In this document: piece after piece, positions 10,216 to 21,404 of the stretch
Layout: each line of letters begins with the position of its first letter
Position numbering within the stretch: position 1 is the first letter of the stretch
NCBI RefSeq assembly: GCF_009870125.1
Contig: NC_046683.1
Coordinates: 52,157,869-52,221,868 of the forward strand
Direction of reading: 5' to 3'
Length of the DNA: 64,000 nt
From: Drosophila pseudoobscura
Taxonomy: Eukaryota; Arthropoda; Insecta; Diptera; Drosophilidae
The notes under the pieces: model-generated
What the model was told of the DNA's origin: nothing
Database searches by the model: none
What the model saw: the letters and a program-made list of their open reading frames with translations, nothing else
Made by a program: the position numbers and the translations under genes

Positions 10216-10666
10216 TTACTGAACGGCACGGGGCAGATGTGCGCCCTCTGGCTGGAAGCCGTACTTATCGGCTAGATAGGTGATGGCGTAGGTCTGTCCA
10301 TCGTCTCCAACATAGGAGTATGAGCCGCGCACCACAAGCGCCTCGTGGTCGGTGCCCACGTCCTTCAGCTCTCCCTCCTCCTGGTGCCTCTTGCCATCGC
10401 TGGTCTCCACGCTGAAATAAGAGAAAAAACCAGTAAGTGTTACGACCTTGACACAGTGACAAGTCGGTTGGGGGATTGGGGGATTGGGTGATTGGAGAGT
10501 GAGAGGTACTTTGCTTAATAAAGGCAAACACTTACGCGAAGTTGTAGCCCTCGGGCTGAACATCCGAGTCGAAGCGCAGCACCTGCGCCTCCTGCTGGCT
10601 GGCCGGAGGAGCAGCCAAAGCGGTGGCCAACAGGCAGGCGACGGAGAAGGCAATGGTGAACTTCAT
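10216..10666 (-). CDS. RR-1 cuticle protein
   Basis: Minus-strand exons 10,536-10,666 and 10,216-10,411 join in phase 2 (GC|C) to give 108 residues. The signal peptide is MKFTIAFSVACLLATALAAP. PASQQEAQVLRFDSDVQPEGYNFA follows, then the RR-1 domain [56 protein letters not shown] is unusual where the family has ADENGF. It is a tandem paralogue of the gene at 8,555-8,946. A TATAAATT box reads on the minus strand at 10,768-10,775. By family it is a secreted chitin-binding cuticle component. Confidence 0.93.
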
Positions 10667-10767
10667 CTTGCTGGAGTCGGAGTTTTTGGCTGGGACTAGG
10701 CTTGGGTGCTGTGCTGTGTGTTCGAGGAGCTTGCAGTTAATGCATGCAATTCGAATATCGAGTGGCC

Positions 10768-10775
10768 AATTTATA
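10768..10775 (-). promoter_or_regulatory. TATA box
   Basis: TATAAATT reads on the minus strand about 105 bp before the ATG at 10,666. Confidence 0.65.
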
Positions 10776-10900
10776 GCAGCATCGACTCGCGATTTTCGAC
10801 TGGCGACGACTCCTTTGGCAATGTAATGTAATGTAGTGCGTGTAATTACCAGAGAAACCGAAACTGAAACTGAAACCCAAAGCCGAAATTGAAAGAGTAA

Positions 10901-11653
10901 GGGCTCGCGCACACTGTTGCTGAAAGCGGAGCTGAAAGCGGAGCTGAAAGCTTATTTTTCAGCTCTGAAAAAACAAACACACTGCACCGGTGCAAGTGCG
11001 CACATTGCAGACTGAGCTGAGCTGAAAGCTGAAAAAGCTCGCTCAAATCAGCTCAGCTTAGTTTGATCGATCAAGCATGTTTGTTTTTTCAGCAAGCTGA
11101 TTGCTGATTTTGTTCAAGTGTATTGGTTCATAAGTGATCGAAAATGGGCTGCAAAACATTTTTAAGCGAAATTACGGTAAACCCAGCGCTGGGGAATAAG
11201 CGGGACTATTAAACATATTTGAATAATAGTTTTATTTCTATAATTTCTATGAAGGCGATGAATTGGGCAAAAAAGTTTTATTATTTACCATTACCAATGT
11301 AATGTAAAAATGTAATAATTCGTAAAATAAAAGTAATACGAATACAAACTCAGCGGAAATGTGGTTAAAATACAAAAGAAAGAAGAAAACTTCCGTCTGG
11401 CTACTGTACGTGCTGTGAAGTAATAATTCATTAACAATATAATAATAATAATTATAATGATATCTATTGATGCCACTTAAGGAGATAGACAAAGGGAGGC
11501 AGTGGTTTTCAGCTTTCAGCAATCAGATCAGCCGACAGTGTACGCACCTGCAAGCTGATTCTGCCTGAGAAAAGCTCTCAGATCAGCTGAGCTTTCAGCT
11601 TTGATTTCAGCTCCGCTTTCAGCTCCGCTTTCAGCAACAGTGTGCGCGAGCCC
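10901..11653. mobile_element. Non-autonomous PIF/Harbinger-type MITE
   Basis: The element is 753 bp with terminal inverted repeats that match perfectly for 49 bp, starting GGGCTCGCGCACACTGTTGC and running into two tandem copies of GCGGAGCTGAAA. A TAA trinucleotide sits directly outside each end (10,898-10,900 and 11,654-11,656) and reads as a 3 bp target-site duplication. TIRs starting GGG and a TWA duplication are the hallmarks of the PIF/Harbinger superfamily. The interior has many subterminal AGCTGA motifs and no transposase frame, so it depends on another element. The perfect TIRs suggest a recent insertion. Superfamily assignment is inferred from ends only. Confidence 0.85.
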
Positions 11654-11656
11654 TAA

Positions 11657-12557
11657 GTGCAAGAGCAAGAGAAACCTGTTTCTCATTTCTTTCCTTTGAC
11701 CCAAAGTCAGAGTCTTAGCGGCGCCGCGGTTACCTAACCAGGTGACTGCTTGTTTGGCGATTGATTGATTGCTCAGCGACAAGCAAAAGGTACATAGACT
11801 CATTTGTTTTATACAAATTAAACACATAAAGTGCCCAGCCCAAGCCCAAGCCCAGTCCCGAGCCATGAGTTGCGTTACTTTGCCTAGAAACAGTCCGATG
11901 AATGGTGCAATAATTGGGTCAAAGCTTGAATTTAGCTCAAGTGCAAGTGAAATGCAAAGCCAAAGGTCGGAAAAAGTATATATTATTTACAATATCAGTT
12001 ATCATTCGACTTGGACTCATCCAAGAAAAATAGAATCTTCCTCTATCAGAAAAGTGCAGATCTTACAGCTCAAGCTAAAGGAATAGCTCCCTGAAATGTT
12101 AGTTCCTTGTATCCTCATTTCCATGTCGATTATCCACTCTGAGCCTATCCTTCCCAGTCCATCCCGCCATATATTTCAAGGCATATTCAAAACAGCTGCT
12201 GCTTTCAAATGACAGACAACGCCTAGAGGTACACTTTGGTTTTAGAGGGTTAAGGCGAACACAACACCATTTGAACTTTTTCGAACGTCTTCGCAATGTG
12301 GCTGCTTTCAATTTCATTTGGACTTGATTTGGGGTTTTTGGTGGCACTTTTTTCGTTTGCTTTGTTTTCGAGTCATTTGGTGGCTGTTCGCAATTTTATT
12401 ACACACTCGCCGCGCTTTTGGCCGTTAATTAGCCTCAAAGTTCGACTTAGTATCAATGGTTGGGATTGGGGGACATGGATATATTGTACAGACTTTGCGC
12501 AACTCGCGTTAGTCGCATGCGCGGATCGGCACAGGACAGGTACGGTACGACAGATAG
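11657..12557. other. Intergenic spacer, no gene seen
   Basis: Spacer between the MITE and the next cuticle gene. No clear TATA box was found for that gene; a weak GATATATTG lies at about 12,478. Confidence 0.5.
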
Positions 12558-12986
12558 ATGGCCAGACAAACGTTGATCCCCATCCTGGCCGGCTTCTGCC
12601 TGTGCCTCTGTCTGTGCTTCTCGGATGCAGATGCGGCCAGCGATGGTTCCAATGCGGCACAGATATTGAAATACGAGAATGAGAAAATGGATGGCGACGG
12701 CTATGCCTTTTCGTAAGTATTTGGCTGTGGATCTTGATCGGAAAAGTACTCAAAGATATGTATATCGTTTTCCCACAGGTTCGAGACGAGCGATGGTATA
12801 TCGCGGCAGGAGACAGCCACTCTGAAGCATCCCGGTACGCCGTTGGAGGCCATTGCCGTCCAAGGCAGCGTCAATTGGGTGGGACCCGATGGTGAACACT
12901 ATAAACTCAACTATCTGGCTGATGAGAACGGTTTCCAGCCGCAGGGCGAGCATTTGCCACAGTTGGAAGCCACTCGCACGGCCTGA
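12558..12986 (+). CDS. RR-1 cuticle protein
   Basis: Exons 12,558-12,712 and 12,779-12,986 join in phase 2 (TC|G), giving 120 residues. The signal peptide is cysteine-rich (MARQTLIPILAGFCLCLCLC), followed by SDGSNAAQILKYENEKMDGDGYAFS. The RR-1 domain is [51 protein letters not shown], with tail LEATRTA. The SVxWVxPDG form is shared with the genes at 4,285 and 15,473 and marks an adult/Cpr65A-type branch as opposed to the SYxFVxDDG larval branch. It lacks the strong TATA box of its neighbours. Confidence 0.92.
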
Positions 12987-13838
12987 ACACTGATCACGTG
13001 ATAGCATTGGACTTTGTGAAACAAATTAAATCACCAAATATGTAGCAGGAGGAGCAGAAGAGCAGCAGGAGAGGAGGAGAGAAGACACAATAGAAATTAA
13101 ATATAAAATAGCATATAGACACATGAGCTCGTCTGTATACTACCGACGACGGATAGACGGTGGAGTGCTGTTCGGGCATAAATTTTCACCCATCGAAATT
13201 GAATTGTATTCTAAGCATGGAATTAGCATATACATCTACATATACGAGTATCTTCGAAACCAGTTTGCACAGCCACTGCCCCTGTCCCTGTCTTCCTCCG
13301 TCGGAGTATGTCTTGGATATGGGGAGCACGGGTATGCCGTAACAGAGTAGCTTCAGTCTGGGAGCTGACCGAACCGGTTCAATAAACACCCAACAAAGGT
13401 TGCCAAAAAACATAAAAAAATCCAGCAACAATTAAAGAAGACACAATGCTGGCAACGAAAGTGAGAACTCGCAGTCCCGGGAGACCCTTGTTATTGTTGG
13501 GCTATTGAGTAGCCTCTCCTCTTTTATCAATCGCTAAATATGAAATAATCAGTCCTGTCTCAGCCTAGACATGTCACTTCAGATGATTGACGAGTGTGTG
13601 GGTCCACTGTTTGGGGGTGGCAGCGCCTCGACAAATGACCTGCAATCGCATTACTCATACGCCCGATGGGTTATTGTAGGGCATAGCACGACCGCAGACA
13701 CTGAACTGAAAGTGTCAGATATTGGCTGTTGTTGCCGCTTCTGCTTAACTGGTAAAAAATCGTTTTTCATTTTATTGACTAAGGTCATCAACCAACACAC
13801 AGGCCGATGCTGACGTTGAAGCTGAAGCTTCGATGCTG

Positions 13839-13874
13839 GGGCGCTGAGGCGCTGAGGCGCTGAGGCACTGAGGC
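13839..13874. repeat. GCGCTGAG decamer tandem repeat
   Basis: About four copies of GCGCTGAG or CACTGAGG, the last ones diverged. Confidence 0.7.
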
Positions 13875-14324
13875 AGTGACGATGCTGGTGATTGTGATGG
13901 GCGATGATGAAGCCGCGTAATCTTGAATCTCTCGTGCCGCATCTTCACTTGAACAGCAAATGCAGCTGTTGAGGTTTTTCGTATCGTTTCGTTTCGTTGA
14001 AATATCTTTGGAGGTTAAAACGCCCAGCCTTAATCGTGAATTATGTCAGCATTCAGCAGCAGTTGTGTCAGGTCGGAAATGCTTATCCAACAACTAAAAT
14101 CTGCACTTAAGTAATTTAAATATTATTAAATTAAATGGAAGGTATCCAAATTAAAGTTTTATTTAATGAAATTCTTGGTAAATTCAGGGTTCTATGAACC
14201 CAACTACATGTTGGATCTTTTCCTGTTCTTTGGATGTTATTTGTTTTTCATGGGTAGCTATGTTATCCACACTTCCTTACTGCTTAATAGTTGAGATTAT
14301 CTTTTAATTCCTTTGATACAACTT

Positions 14325-14712
14325 AATTTTTACCCTGGCATACGACTGCAAAGGGTATTATGTTTTACAGCATAGAAGGGGATATATGATTTAAACAAAC
14401 ATGATTTCAATCATTTTCTAATTTTAATAATAAATTTGTTTCTAAAGCTTCCAAAGAATCAATCGGTTGAAAAGCAAGACTTTTTGCGATTAAAGTTTTG
14501 TACTTTAAGAAATAATTCCATTAGAAATTACCTGTTGTAGTCCATATACACTGATATCTCATTATAATATCTATACTATAAATACTATATCTTATAGTTT
14601 TTATTTGTATAATTGTTCGTAAGTAGTTTTTCCTTTCAAAAAGCAACAAATTCTATCAAATTTCGATGGATAGCAAAGGGTATCTAATGTTTCGTCTTCC
14701 AATACTAGACTT
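14325..14712. repeat. Possible dispersed-repeat relic
   Basis: The left part has ACCCTGGCATACGACTGCAA followed by GGGTATTATG. The right part has AGCAAAGGGTATCTAATGTT followed by TCGTC. Such GGGTAT-bearing ends are typical of old fly repeats. The assignment is a guess from memory. Confidence 0.35.
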
Positions 14713-15253
14713 CCTTGCTCGTTTTTTGTGGCTTATGTTTTCATAACAATTTGTTTATAAGTACAAACATAGCCATTGACCTATTGCCACATATATCGTA
14801 CGAAATATGTGGCTTGTGTGTGTGTGTCTTTGTGTCTGTGTGTATTGTACTTATAGACAAACACGCGCATTGGCCAAATATTTGTGAAGAGGCCCAAACA
14901 TTTCATTATCACTTGCCCCATCATGCCCCATCTTCATCGCCATCGCTATCGCCATATCCATCTCCGATCTCCATCTTAGCTCTCCATCTCCATTTGTTGC
15001 TTCCAGCTCCCGTGGCGAAGCAATTGAGATGAGATTTGAGCGCACATCAAATGCCTAATGGGTTTTATACTCGTATTTTTTTGTGTCTTGTTCAATTAAA
15101 AGCTTAAGACACTCTCCAGCACACTCGTACACATTCGCTTGCCTTCAATTATATGCGTATGGGTGGATTATTAGGTGTTTGTTAGGGGCCACCTCTCTAC
15201 GAGTCTTTTGTGGGGTTTCTTCACGGATCGACGGCTCTCTGTCTATATAAATA

Positions 15254-15291
15254 TGTGTGCGTGTGTGCGTGTGTGTGTGTGTGTGTGTGTG
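15254..15291. repeat. (GT)n microsatellite
   Basis: GT dinucleotide run with two GC interruptions. Confidence 0.9.
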
Positions 15292-15324
15292 GTGTCTGGG
15301 AAGTACTTGGAGCTGGTCGGGCTG

Positions 15325-15332
15325 TTATAAAT
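15325..15332 (+). promoter_or_regulatory. TATA box
   Basis: TATAAATA lies 148 bp before the ATG at 15,473. A TCATT initiator-like motif is at about 15,343. Confidence 0.7.
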
Positions 15333-15472
15333 AGCTCAACGCTCATTACAGGGCAACACACAACTCGTTAGCACCTAATTGTGATAACTACCGGAGCGTG
15401 CAGTGCAAACCTAAGTCAAAACTCCACAAAGGATATTTTTAAAAGTCAAACAAACAATATACAAAAATAAAC

Positions 15473-15891
15473 ATGCAGTCCATCAAAGTTTGTGTCCTGG
15501 CATTGTGCGCTTTTGTCCTTGCGGCCTCGGTCAGTGCAGCTCCCTTGGATGACTCGAAACAGGCCACAATTCTTCGCTACGACAACGACAACATTGGCAC
15601 CGATGGCTACAACTTTGGGTGAGAGTTTTGAGAAGACACTTCATGGATGGAGAACACCTGGAATAGATTTTCTTACATCCCTTTTTCCTCCCTGATTTCA
15701 GCTATGAGACAAGCGATGGTGTTACACGCCAGGAGCAGGCTGAGCTGAAGAACGCCGGCACCGATCATGAAGCTCTCAGCGTGCGGGGATCCGTCAGCTG
15801 GGTGGCGCCCGATGGCCAGACCTACACCCTCCACTACATTGCCGATGAGAATGGCTTCCAGCCCCAGGGCGACCATCTGCCCCACAATTAA
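15473..15891 (+). CDS. RR-1 cuticle protein, Cpr65Av-like
   Basis: Exons 15,473-15,618 and 15,702-15,891 join in phase 2 (GG|C), giving 111 residues. The signal peptide is MQSIKVCVLALCAFVLAASV followed by SAAP. DDSKQATILRYDNDNIGTDG follows, then YNFG and the RR-1 domain [51 protein letters not shown]. The SVSWVAPDG core groups it with the gene at 4,285. It resembles what I remember of Cpr65Av, but I leave the symbol blank because I cannot check. The long 5' leader (about 130 bp) is unusual for the cluster. Confidence 0.93.
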
Positions 15892-17520
15892 AATGCTAAA
15901 TGTGGCACATTTTGTGGCCTACGCTTAAACAGTATTTGTTTTTTTTTTGTAAAATATATAAATATCCTAATAATATGTATAATCAGCCAGGCTCCGTTTT
16001 TCACATTCACAAAAGTTTTCCGATTTACTTTTGAATACACATAAATTGGGGCTCCCGTTTTCGCATTCCACAAGATTTATTCGATTTCAAAACGAAAAAA
16101 TTTTCGTTGTATAAAATTTCGTGTACTTTTACTTTCGTACTACAGCGAAACGAACCTTAATTGCAAAAGGAAAAAAATAGACGACTTATTGATGCATTAA
16201 CATAAACTTGACACCTATATCATTGTAATTTAACTTTAGCTTTCTTCAAATTTGACTCGGAAAAAAATTGGCCATGGTAACAACATTTTTTCAGCAAAAA
16301 TATGTGAAAACTGGAGAACCTTTAAACGAAAACGAAAAACGGAGCCTGCCTGAATATTAATTTTAAGGTTTTATGACGTCAATGTGAGTGAAGGAACTGG
16401 ATCAAAGAAGTTCTTAAAATGATCAGCGTTTCTTCAACCCGGATCAATGTGAATGCTATGCAAATCTTAAGATTCGTTTTCTTTTTGTGTGGAATAATAT
16501 CCATAACATGTTTGGAGCATAATGAAAAGAAAAGTATGACACAAAAGAAGTTTTGGGCTTCTGTATGGCTTTGATATGTTTCTCCCTATATTCTCCATAC
16601 GCCCCGTTGGACATAGGCTAGCAGGTATCGTTGTCTCGTCCGGATGACCTTCGTATGGCTGAAATTTGCAAATTTTTGGCACGTTGAAACTTGTTTGGCT
16701 TTTTGTTTTCTTTGTAATTAATACATAATTAAAGCCGCGCATATGGAAATATGTGCGAGCGATCTGGCCACGAATGAAAACGAAGTTTCTGAAGGTTAAT
16801 TTCTGGCGCTGATTTAAATTTCATGCGGTGCTAATGAAATTTGGAAGATGCCAGCCAGAAATACACACACAAAGCACACACCACACAGTCCAACCAACAA
16901 TCGCATTAATATGCATGAAATAAAAAGTGACAATGATCAAACTAGTTTGGGATAAGCCGATTCCGATGCCGATCCGATCAATCGCTCGTACTGACTTCTG
17001 CTTCTTCATTTAATGATGCTGCCGCTGACGTATGTAGTTGCCATGCCCAATTGCGGGTTGAGTATGATCTGCATAAATGTGTGATCAATTTACATATCTA
17101 TTATCATGGAACTTCTGCTGACCAGCCGCTTACATTTTGCACGCTTTTCCCTTATGCGGCTGCCCGGAATTGTGTGGGTTCGAATGTTCTGCAGGCTTGA
17201 ATGTTCATCTCTTTACATTGTAATTGAAATCTGTTTTTGAATTCCTTATCAGGGGTACACCCTCCTATCGAAGAACATTTCAAATTCTTCACACAAGTGT
17301 AAGGTGTTCAAAAAGGGATTTGTTTCTTGATAAAAGGATACCTTATTTTCTTCATTATTATTATGTAAAATATAATATAGTATATGTTATATTATTCCCT
17401 TGAATGCAGATGCCCTCTCGCCCACTGAGAATGGAGACCAAGAGCACAGCTGGGCTTGCATTTACCCCAAGTATTCAGCTCTCTTGGTAGATCAAATCTA
17501 TTATGTTTGGTACGTGTTTG

Positions 17521-17529
17521 ACTAGTTCC
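17521..17529 (+). promoter_or_regulatory. Shared ACTAGTTC promoter motif
   Basis: ACTAGTTCC lies 46 bp before the TATA box, with a TTAAATAATAGC block between them. The same layout occurs before the genes at 21,974 and 23,489 and, slightly changed, before 19,697. Confidence 0.55.
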
Positions 17530-17566
17530 GCTGCCGCATATTAAATAATAGCAACATATTTATCTC

Positions 17567-17574
17567 TATAAAAG
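17567..17574 (+). promoter_or_regulatory. TATA box
   Basis: TATAAAAG lies 77 bp before the ATG at 17,644, with TCATT initiator-like sequence near 17,599. Confidence 0.75.
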
Positions 17575-17643
17575 AGTAGACCTAGTCATAGTTGAGTATC
17601 ATTCGAGAACCGAAGACCAAACAACAAACAACCAACAATCACC

Positions 17644-18009
17644 ATGAAGTTCCTCATTGTCTTCGTTGCCCTCTTCGCCGTGGCTCTTGCCGCTCCTGCC
17701 GATGATGTGACTGTCCTCCGCCAGATTTCCGAAGTCGGACCCGAGAGCTTCAGCAATGCGTAAGTTGTTCAAGTTCAGCATCAAGGATCGACTCTAATCT
17801 TTATATATTTTGATAGCTACGAGACCAGTGATGGAACATCCGTCCAGTCCGAGGGACAGCTGAAGAACATTGGAGCCGAGAACGAAGGCATCGTCTCCAG
17901 AGGCTCGTACAAGTTTGTGGCCGATGATGGACAGACCTACACCGTCAACTGGGTCGCCGATGAGAACGGTTTCCAGCCCTCCGGCACTCATCTGCCAGTT
18001 GCCATTTAA
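17644..18009 (+). CDS. RR-1 larval cuticle protein (A copy)
   Basis: Exons 17,644-17,759 and 17,817-18,009 join in phase 2 (GC|C), giving 102 residues. The signal peptide is MKFLIVFVALFAVALAAP, identical to that of the genes at 19,697, 21,974 and 23,489. DDVTVLRQISEVGPESFSNA follows, then the RR-1 domain [62 protein letters not shown] and the C-terminal I are particular to this pair. The copy at 23,489-23,854 encodes the same protein. It is of the Lcp65Ag-like larval type. Confidence 0.95.
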
Positions 18010-18204
18010 GTTAATCCACAGAAGTCAACTTTGATTCAGTCCCCTGTTAATATCCCCAAAAAATATCCCAAAAGCGATCTAGTCTTCTCGATCCAGTTCG
18101 AAAGGATGAAAGTCCAAGTCAATTGTTGAATATTAAAGAAAATAATGAGTACCTAACATATGATTATATTCAATTTCAATGTACAACAAGGTTGGTGGAG
18201 GGAT

Positions 18205-18880
18205 CGACTCAGAACCGCTAAACATAAGGCACTCCTTCAGGCTCCCAACCCATTGCAGCCTCTTCCAAGCGGAAGTTATTGCAATATGGGAAGCTCTGAA
18301 CCGCCTTCAAGCAGTTACCTTCGTGGCAAAGCGAAATAATATCTAAAGCGACTGCAGAGCTGCGATCAAATCGCTTATTGCGGCAGACTGCCGAAAATTT
18401 CTTTACGAGAAGGCTCAGCAATTTTCTATCATCCTTCGTTGGGTTCCGGGTCACCAGCACATTGAAAGTAGGACATAGCAGACGTGCTGCCCAGATCTCC
18501 AGGACATAGAGGAGATTCGTATGTCCATGGCCATCTGTAGGTTTGTCATAAAAGAGCGATAAGGCGACTCACAGAAAATATTTGGCAGCTTGTGCTACAA
18601 TGTCGAATAAGTCGGCCAACATGTCGGCACCTCTGAGCAGAAAAAGGTGCAGCAAGTCGTACGTTCCCTCAAAGAACATTACGCAAATTGGCACCCACGC
18701 AAATAGGCTGGGAGCCCCATGTAATGATTTTGTCCGTAGCTGTAGAGACGAGGAAGAGGAGGAGACGGTGGAACAGCTGCTCTGCTCCTGTACAGCTCTC
18801 AGCACAAGGCTACAACACTTGGGCTTGCCCTTCATAACTTTCAGAAAAGTTTTACAAATGAATTGGCACGAATACTAGTT
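18205..18880 (+). mobile_element. Degenerate LINE 3' fragment with RNase H motif
   Basis: A plus-strand reading gives ILRWVPGHQHIES at about 18,430-18,470, the C-terminal motif of an RNase H domain (WVPGHxxIxGN). At 18,640-18,830 another frame gives HANRLGAPCNDFVRSC and ETVEQLLCSC, the Cys-rich tail found after RNase H in non-LTR retrotransposons. The two lie in different frames with stops between, so it is a decayed ORF2 end. RNase H together with this tail suggests the I or LOA (Bilbo-like) clades. No 5' part is present. About 150 bp of its left end was copied with the A duplication to 24,030-24,180. Confidence 0.75.
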
Positions 18881-19513
18881 TCTAGTTTAGATATCCAGAC
18901 CCAAAAGCAAAGCATCTTATTTATTGATAACCGTATTGTTTATTGAACCACGTCAAGACACGTTTTCTTTTTTTGCGGGAAAAATGTTTCTAAAAGAAAA
19001 ACTTATGATTTAAGTTCCTTGGTTCCTGGACCTTGAACGCTTTTTACACGACACTTAGCTCACATTATCTTTTGGTCTATAAGGTTTTCTGATATCGCAT
19101 ACGGGCATATCCCGATATATGTATCGCGATATGGCTCTAAAAGTATGTAGCGCTAAAGCCACTAAAGCTCTTACAAAAATCACGGAGTGTTACTAATTAA
19201 TGTTATTTAACTTTCACAAAAAAAAAAATAAAAAAAAACAAAAAAAAAAAGTCTGCTTAGTAATTCTTTTGGTTCTGTTATAGGCTGTTTTTTTTTAAAG
19301 TGCAAAATGGTTTATAATTATGAGGCACAGACCTCTAAATAACCACCTACTTTTTAAACTGAATCAGATTTTGTATATATGTATATTGAATTCAATTTAA
19401 AACAGTGCCCTGGCAGCACAACAGCAGCGGACCATCTGCACCAAAGTCATGGCGGGAAATGGTTTTATGCAAACATAGTATCACAGACTAGACTATTAAC
19501 GACTCAGCCCTAA
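18881..19513. other. Intergenic spacer, no gene seen
   Basis: AT-rich, with a poly-A stretch at 19,219-19,249. Confidence 0.6.
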
Positions 19514-19604
19514 CCCAAAACCAATATCACATTTTTTACATTATGCTTTGGACATGTTTAACCAGTTCGGCAGCGATTTGAATAATCGCAAAGAGCTTGC
19601 GAAC

Positions 19605-19612
19605 TATAAAAG
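19605..19612 (+). promoter_or_regulatory. TATA box
   Basis: TATAAAAG, with a TCAGT initiator at 19,627-19,631 and ATG at 19,697. Confidence 0.8.
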
Positions 19613-19696
19613 GGTTCGAGCAACCATCAGTTGGTACCATTCGTCGCAATCTGTTCGAGAACCGCAGACCAAAACCACCAACAACCAACAATCAAC

Positions 19697-20072
19697 ATGA
19701 AGTTCCTCATTGTCTTCGTTGCCCTCTTCGCCGTGGCCCTCGCCGCTCCAACCGGAGAAGTGACCATCCTCCGCTCTGAGTCGGATGTTGGACCCGAAAA
19801 CTTCAGCTATGCGTAAGTCCTTAATACAAATCCACATCAAGGATCAGCTCTAACTATGACTCAATTTGGATAGATTCGAGACCAGCGACGGAACTGCCGC
19901 CCAGGAATCGGGAGTCCTGAAGAACGCCGGCTCCGAGCAGGAGGCCATCGCAGTCCAGGGCTCCTACAAGTTCATTGGTGATGATGGCGTCACCTACGAG
20001 GTCACCTACATCGCTGATGAGAACGGTTTCCAGCCCTCGGGCGCTCATCTGCCCGTGGCCCCTGAGGCTTAA
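19697..20072 (+). CDS. RR-1 larval cuticle protein (B copy), Lcp65Ag-like
   Basis: Exons 19,697-19,812 and 19,874-20,072 join in phase 2 (GC|A), giving 104 residues. The signal peptide is MKFLIVFVALFAVALAAP, then GEVTILRSESDVGPENFSYA, then the RR-1 domain [55 protein letters not shown]. The signal peptide and SESDVGPE segment match my memory of the Lcp65Ag proteins. The copy at 21,974-22,349 differs at one residue (FIGDDG here, FIADDG there). It is a secreted larval cuticle protein. Confidence 0.95.
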
Positions 20073-20256
20073 GTTGAGTTGCTTCCATCGCAAGCAGCTT
20101 TAAAGCCATCCAAGTCCCTTGTTACCTTCCCCAAAAACTTCCTCAACCCCGATTTTCGAATCCTTATTTTAAAGGAAAGAAAACTAAGCAAAAGACCCAC
20201 ATTTTTTTTTTTTAATTTGTTGAACAATAAAGAAAACTGAGTACCTAAACTTAACA

Positions 20257-21009
20257 GAATGGTTATTTTTAATCAATTGGAAATTTAGAAAAGGAATAGA
20301 TCTGTATAAAATATAGATCTGTTATTTGATCAAAACTATTTATATTGCACTATGATAAATTGATGTTGAAGCTACTAAATAATAGTACGAATGTCGTGGC
20401 GAAAGAAGTGAGTTTCAGAACGTCTGGGAACGGTCGGGTGATTGACTACTAATTGATTTTAATACTAAATAAAATACATGAACATCTATTCAGTCTTTCG
20501 ATGATAATATGAGAAATGACAATGGCAGAAACACAATGCACGACGAGCAATAGCAAAAGCTAACATAAAAGACTGTCGACTAGAGAACACCCTTGTTTCT
20601 AAAGTTCTTAGTTACAATCTTCTATTGGTGGATTTATGGATGGGATATCCTAAGTGATCCTAAGTGTGGTATTTATTTAATAGAATATGTACACATTATA
20701 CAGAGATGATGACATAGAATGCAGAGGCTTGTAAAGAGCATTTGTTACATATACTCTCCCTAGCCGATTGCACCCTGATGATGGGTATGAAATGTGTTAA
20801 TCTGTAATTAAAATGTGTTTTATTGAATTTTTCATTATTCTTGATTCGCTTTCTTTTGTTTTTATTACTATTCGTACGAGTATTTTGCATTTTTTGCCGA
20901 TGAGGACATTATCTAGAAGTTCTGACGATCCGCCGCCGCCGTATAAAAGGGCCCGAGCAATCGATCAACAGCTCAGTAAAGTGCAGCTAAGTGTGAAGTG
21001 TGACTGAAA
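20257..21009. other. Intergenic spacer, no gene seen
   Basis: AT-rich, ending in the TATA-initiator promoter of the next gene. Confidence 0.6.
20942..20949 (+). promoter_or_regulatory. TATA box
   Basis: TATAAAAG, with a TCAGT initiator at 20,973-20,977, 31 bp downstream, and ATG at 21,010. Confidence 0.8.
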
Positions 21010-21404
21010 ATGCTTTCCCATTCTACGTGTCTAATTTTATTGCTGACAGCAGGTGTCTGCCTGGCCCTCCCAGCCGGAGACGATGCCCAGGCGGAGACCC
21101 TGAAGCTGGAGAGCGAGAACAATGGCGTGGACAAGTATTCCTTCGCGTGGGTATAGCTACATGGGAGGTGTGTTTGAGTCAATCAGCTAATTGTGGACTT
21201 TCTTTAATGGACTTTAGCTACGAGACCAGCAATGGCATCTCACGGACTGAGGAGGGCGTTGTAAAGCCCGGCGCCACCGAGGATGATGGCGCGATCTCTG
21301 TGACGGGCACCACCAGCTGGTCGGCCCCTGATGGCAAGAAATACGAGATTAGCTTCACGGCCGACGAGACTGGCTATCATCCAAAGTTCCGACTGGTGGC
21401 CTAG
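21010..21404 (+). CDS. Divergent RR-1 cuticle protein
   Basis: Exons 21,010-21,146 and 21,218-21,404 join in phase 2 (GC|C) with a GTGGGT donor, giving 107 residues. The signal peptide is MLSHSTCLILLLTAGVCLAL, then AGDDAQAETLKLESENNGVD, then KYSFA and the RR-1 domain YETSNGISRTEEG, AISVTGTTSWSAPDGKKY, EISFTADETGYHPKFRLVA. TSNG replaces TSDG, an Asp-Asp insertion lies before AISV, and the canonical [14 protein letters not shown] end is replaced by ADETGYHPKFRLVA. It sits between the two B copies but is not close to either, so it is an older resident. It may have altered chitin contacts. Confidence 0.9.

Larger units (their letters stand above)
12987..15472. other. Intergenic spacer with repeats
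   Basis: No gene seen. It contains a GCGCTGAGGC-type decamer repeat (about 13,839-13,874), a possible relic of a dispersed repeat (14,325-14,712) and a GT microsatellite (15,254-15,291). Confidence 0.6.
15892..17643. other. Intergenic spacer, no gene seen
   Basis: AT-rich. The last 170 bp are the promoter block duplicated at 23,315. No frame with family similarity. Confidence 0.6.
17471..18354 (+). repeat. Segmental duplication, copy A
   Basis: About 880 bp containing promoter, cuticle gene, 3' flank and the first 150 bp of a LINE relic. It is repeated in the same orientation at 23,315-24,180 with few differences plus a 20-21 bp deletion in the second copy. Confidence 0.9.
19514..20256 (+). 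repeat. Tandem-type duplication, B copy
   Basis: Promoter, gene, intron and 3' flank are closely matched at 21,771-22,504, same strand. The exons and intron are almost identical and the flanks are more diverged. Confidence 0.85.
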
